7,962 nucleotides of DNA from an uncultured Paraglaciecola sp. (lineage in GTDB: Bacteria; Pseudomonadota; Gammaproteobacteria; Enterobacterales; Alteromonadaceae): positions 1 through 7,962 of the forward strand of contig CAJQKX010000381.1 of assembly GCA_905479025.1 (NCBI GenBank), given 5' to 3'. This document shows positions 5,640 to 7,962 of this stretch, one piece after another; position 1 is the stretch's first letter; each line of letters begins with the position of its first letter. The translations under genes and the position numbers were made by a program. The notes beneath the pieces are model-generated. The model was not told where the DNA came from, made no database searches, and saw nothing but the letters and a program-made list of their open reading frames with translations.

Positions 5640-5653
5640 ACGTCCAGATGTCT
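5638..5653. promoter_or_regulatory. Two tandem MetJ boxes (predicted operator) upstream of serA
   Basis: AGACGTCC followed directly by AGATGTCT gives two adjacent 8-bp met boxes, each matching the E. coli consensus AGACGTCT at seven of eight positions. Tandem 8-bp spacing is the known MetJ binding geometry (two dimers, S-adenosylmethionine as co-repressor). The site ends 26 bases before the serA ATG and about 19 bases after the predicted transcription start, a position that would block initiation or early elongation. Flanking octamers do not match, so it is a minimal two-box operator. Confidence 0.65.
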
Positions 5654-5679
5654 CAAGTTAACTGTCACGTAGGAACATC

Positions 5680-6909
5680 ATGAGCAAAGTGTCGTTGCCG
5701 AAAGAAAAAATCAAAATATTACTACTTGAAGGTCTTCATCAAAGTACCTTGGATACTCTTCATGCTAATGGGTATGAAAACATTGAGTATTTAAAAACAT
5801 CACTCCCTGAAGATGAATTGATTGCCAAAATTAAAGACGTACATTTTGTGGGTATTCGTTCCAGAACACAGCTGAATGAGAAGGTTATTGTCGCGGCTAA
5901 TAAGTTAGTAGCTGTAGGGTGTTTTTGTATTGGGACTAACCAAGTTGACTTGGTGGCTACGCAAATGCGAGGTATACCTGTTTTTAACGCGCCTTTTTCA
6001 AATACTCGTTCAGTTGCTGAGTTGGCTCTTGCTCAGATCATTTTGCTTTTGCGTGGTGTGCCTGCAAAAAATGCTAAGGCACATAAGGGCATTTGGGATA
6101 AAAGCGCAGTGGGCTCTTTTGAAGCGCGGGGTAAAACTTTAGGTATTATTGGTTATGGCCACATTGGTACGCAATTAAGTATTTTGGCCGAGCATCTTGG
6201 AATGCGAGTACAGTTTTTTGATATTGAAAACAAATTAGTGTTAGGTAACTCAACACAAGTTAAAACGTTAAAACAGCTGTTGAATACTTCCGATGTAGTC
6301 ACCCTTCACGTACCTGAGACCACACAAACTCAAAATATGATCGGTACTAAAGAGTTGGGTATGATGAAAGATGGTGCAATCCTAATGAATGCTGCCAGAG
6401 GAACTATTATTGATATAAATGCTTTGGTAGATGCCCTGAAAAGTGGTAAATTGGCTGGTGCAGCCATCGATGTATTCCCAATAGAGCCAAAGTCAAATAA
6501 CGAGCTTTTTGAATCACCTCTGACCCAGTTTGATAATGTTATTTTGACACCCCACGTAGGTGGAAGTACTCAAGAAGCCCAGGAAAATATTGGTGTCGAA
6601 GTTGCCGGAAAGCTCGCTAAATACAGTGATAATGGTTCGACCTTGTCGGCCGTTAATTTTCCAGAAGTATCTTTGCCTGAACAAGCTGATCGCTCACGTT
6701 TATTACATATTCATAAAAATGCGCCAGGAGTGTTAACTCAAATCAACCAAGCATTTGCGCAAAAAGGTTTGAATATTACGGCGCAATATCTACAAACCAA
6801 TCAAAACATTGGTTACGTAGTAATTGATGTTGAAACCGATGATGCAGAAGCAGCATTTGAGCAGCTACAAAAAATTGATGGCACAATTAAGACCAGAATT
6901 CTGCATTAA
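5680..6909 (+). CDS. serA: D-3-phosphoglycerate dehydrogenase
   Basis: SerA oxidises 3-phosphoglycerate to 3-phosphohydroxypyruvate with NAD+, the first step of cytoplasmic serine synthesis. The 409 residues are collinear with E. coli SerA (410). The N-terminal part has SRTQL and VGCFCIGTNQVDL; the Rossmann motif GYGHIG is at residues 158-163; the catalytic Arg240, Glu269 and His292 are all present in AARGT, PIEP and TPHVGGSTQEAQENIG. The C-terminal ACT domain (about residue 338 on) keeps the serine-sensing His345 and Asn347 (HIHKN) and GLNITAQYLQT, so feedback inhibition by serine is expected. The ATG at 5680 has AGGA five bases upstream and the start MSKVSLPKEKIK parallels E. coli. A promoter and two MetJ boxes precede it and a strong terminator follows, so it is transcribed alone. 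No rpiA lies upstream, unlike in E. coli. Confidence 0.98.
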   Translation: MSKVSLPKEKIKILLLEGLHQSTLDTLHANGYENIEYLKTSLPEDELIAKIKDVHFVGIRSRTQLNEKVIVAANKLVAVGCFCIGTNQVDLVATQMRGIPVFNAPFSNTRSVAELALAQIILLLRGVPAKNAKAHKGIWDKSAVGSFEARGKTLGIIGYGHIGTQLSILAEHLGMRVQFFDIENKLVLGNSTQVKTLKQLLNTSDVVTLHVPETTQTQNMIGTKELGMMKDGAILMNAARGTIIDINALVDALKSGKLAGAAIDVFPIEPKSNNELFESPLTQFDNVILTPHVGGSTQEAQENIGVEVAGKLAKYSDNGSTLSAVNFPEVSLPEQADRSRLLHIHKNAPGVLTQINQAFAQKGLNITAQYLQTNQNIGYVVIDVETDDAEAAFEQLQKIDGTIKTRILH

Positions 6910-6932
6910 TTAACGGGCAGTTGCCCACAGCC

Positions 6933-6973
6933 AAAATTAAAATGCCTGCTAATTTAGCAGGCATTTTAATTTT
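6933..6973. terminator. Rho-independent terminator of serA, bidirectional
   Basis: AAAATTAAAATGCCTGCT (6933-6950) pairs perfectly with the 18 bases at 6956-6973 around an AATTT loop. The GC core AAAATGCCTGCT is flanked by A on the left and T on the right, so it can stop serA transcription and also leftward transcription. It begins 23 bases after the serA stop. Confidence 0.9.
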
Positions 6974-7293
6974 GAGTGATGAAGTATTAATACCAAGAAG
7001 GCGGTGCTTATATAATATATGCAATAGTAGGCTTTACCCTTTTGCCTAATTCAGACCGACAATCAATGTTGCTCAAAGTACTTTCATAGCGATGTTGTTA
7101 CAGATATAAATACTTAACCCGCAACTTTACATCGCACAATCGCGTGCATCATCCAATATAGGATGTGAGGCTAAGGCAATATATCTTTTATTGTTTTGTT
7201 AGAGATAAGTTGCATGGATTTATTATTTTTTTTAGTGCTACGCATAGCCAATTAACCATTATTTTTTGAGTAATTGTAAAGGTATCAGACTTT
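6974..7293. other. Intergenic region without recognisable genes
   Basis: These 320 bases between the convergent serA and rsmE hold no frame that looks like protein, no tRNA-like fold I can draw and no second strong terminator. A short AT palindrome lies near 7008-7024. An 85-codon minus-strand frame entering from rsmE is an antiparallel frame shadow with low-complexity content. Confidence 0.6.
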
Positions 7294-7962
7294 CTATAGA
7301 TCCCCGTGTATTGCCTGCAGAGCAGATATGGCAGCAATTGCAGCTGTTTCAGTGCGTAAAACTCTTGGTCCCAGTTGAATAGTTTGAAATCCATTTTGTT
7401 CGGTTTTGTAAATTTCTTGGTCTGAAAAACCACCTTCTGGACCAATCAGTAACCTGGCTCCAGCAGGAGGTATAGACACATGTCTAAATGCTTTTTCAGC
7501 TCTTGGGTGTAAGGTAAGGCGGACTTGATTGGTGGATGAATTTACCCAATCTGAAAATAAACTAGGCGCATGTAACACCGGTAATACATTTCTGCCAGAT
7601 TGCTCACAGGCTGCTATGGCTAATTTTTGCCATTGCTCATGTTTTTTAGACCACCTGTCATGACTTAGTTTTACACCACAGCGTTCAGTAATAAGTGGCG
7701 TGATTTCAGTGACACCTAATTCGACTGACTTCTGGATCACCCATTCCATTCTATCACCTCGAGAAATACCTTGTCCTAGATGAATACTAAGTGGCGATTC
7801 TATGCTGATTGAAATCTTTGAATCTATGTGAACAATTACCTTACGCTTGGTCACTTCAAAGAATTGGGCACTATATTCGCTTCCATCACCATTGAATAAC
7901 ACGACTGCTTGCCCACTTTTAGCGCGTAGAACATTAGCCACGTGATTAATCGCATCATCTGT
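7294..7962 (-). CDS. rsmE: 16S rRNA (uracil-1498-N3)-methyltransferase (5' end outside window)
   Basis: RsmE methylates N3 of U1498 in 16S rRNA on the assembled 30S subunit, using S-adenosylmethionine. The frame is open to the right edge (it begins DDAINHVANVLRAKSG), so the GTG at 7941 is not the true start; about 222 residues are visible and roughly 20 are missing compared with the 243 of E. coli. The N-terminal part is the PUA-like RNA-binding domain. The SPOUT methyltransferase domain shows ISRGDRMEWVIQKSVELGV, ITERCGVKL, the knot motif LLIGPEGGFSDQE (GPEGGF codons at 7443-7426), and the signature LGPRVLRTETAAIAAISALQ before the stop. All expected motifs are intact. It is convergent with serA; gshB, often next to rsmE in gammaproteobacteria, is not downstream of it here. 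Confidence 0.96.
   Translation of the reverse strand, partial: TDDAINHVANVLRAKSGQAVVLFNGDGSEYSAQFFEVTKRKVIVHIDSKISISIESPLSIHLGQGISRGDRMEWVIQKSVELGVTEITPLITERCGVKLSHDRWSKKHEQWQKLAIAACEQSGRNVLPVLHAPSLFSDWVNSSTNQVRLTLHPRAEKAFRHVSIPPAGARLLIGPEGGFSDQEIYKTEQNGFQTIQLGPRVLRTETAAIAAISALQAIHGDL

Noticed and set aside
5930..6142. 70-codon plus-strand frame
   Set aside because: Lies inside serA in a different frame; SerA is unambiguous there.
6915..6926. GGGC-AGTT-GCCC hairpin after serA as a terminator
   Set aside because: Only four base pairs and no T run; the 18-bp stem at 6933-6973 is the clear terminator.
7188..7445. 85-codon minus-strand frame at the rsmE end
   Set aside because: Overlaps the conserved GPEGGF and SPOUT signature region of RsmE in another frame, then runs into AT-rich noncoding sequence.
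1..7962. CRISPR array, tRNA, rRNA, insertion sequence or transposase
   Set aside because: No regularly spaced repeats, no tRNA or rRNA signature, and no transposase-like translation on either strand.

Overview
The window looks like chromosome from a marine gammaproteobacterium of the Alteromonadales (Alteromonadaceae, Paraglaciecola/Glaciecola-like). This is an inference from the closeness of SerA to the enterobacterial enzyme, the style of ProB and RsmE, a predicted MetJ operator and the AT-rich composition; no 16S gene is present. Two housekeeping genes are cut by the window edges (proB at the left, rsmE at the right) and one is complete (serA). Between them lies accessory sequence in visible decay.

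Layout. 2-541 (+) is the C-terminal half of glutamate 5-kinase, ProB. Directly after it, 544-1023 (+) is a wreck of proA: start and stop are still recognisable, but stops, frameshifts and a large internal deletion remove the catalytic core. 1088-2463 (-) is a secreted M28-family zinc aminopeptidase with a fibronectin-like tail, split into two frames at an A6 run that is also an A-AAA-AAG slippery heptamer. 2575-3471 (+) is an intact bacterial histone-deacetylase-fold deacylase. 3488-3737 (-) is an unrecognised small gene broken at a G8/C8 run. 4003-4908 (+) is a wHTH-WYL regulator of the BrxR/CapW type, preceded by two look-alike 13-bp palindromes 40 bp apart. 4931-5480 (-) is a degenerate AAA+ ATPase-like gene with a frameshift at an A7 run. 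5680-6909 (+) is serA, with a promoter, an inverted repeat and two tandem MetJ boxes upstream and a strong bidirectional terminator downstream. 6974-7293 has no gene I can support. 7294-7962 (-) is RsmE, missing only its N-terminus at the window edge.

How the genes relate. proB-proA would have been the first two steps of proline synthesis from glutamate; here the second step is dead, so another ProA must exist elsewhere or the cell needs proline. serA opens serine synthesis, and its predicted MetJ operator ties serine supply to methionine status. The WYL regulator resembles those that control BREX and CBASS phage-defence operons, but no defence effector lies beside it; its neighbours are a broken ATPase-like gene and a broken small gene. 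I see no complete new multi-gene system. The strongest leads are the WYL gene with its paired palindromes, the MetJ-serA link, the decayed proA, and three frameshifts that all fall at mononucleotide runs.
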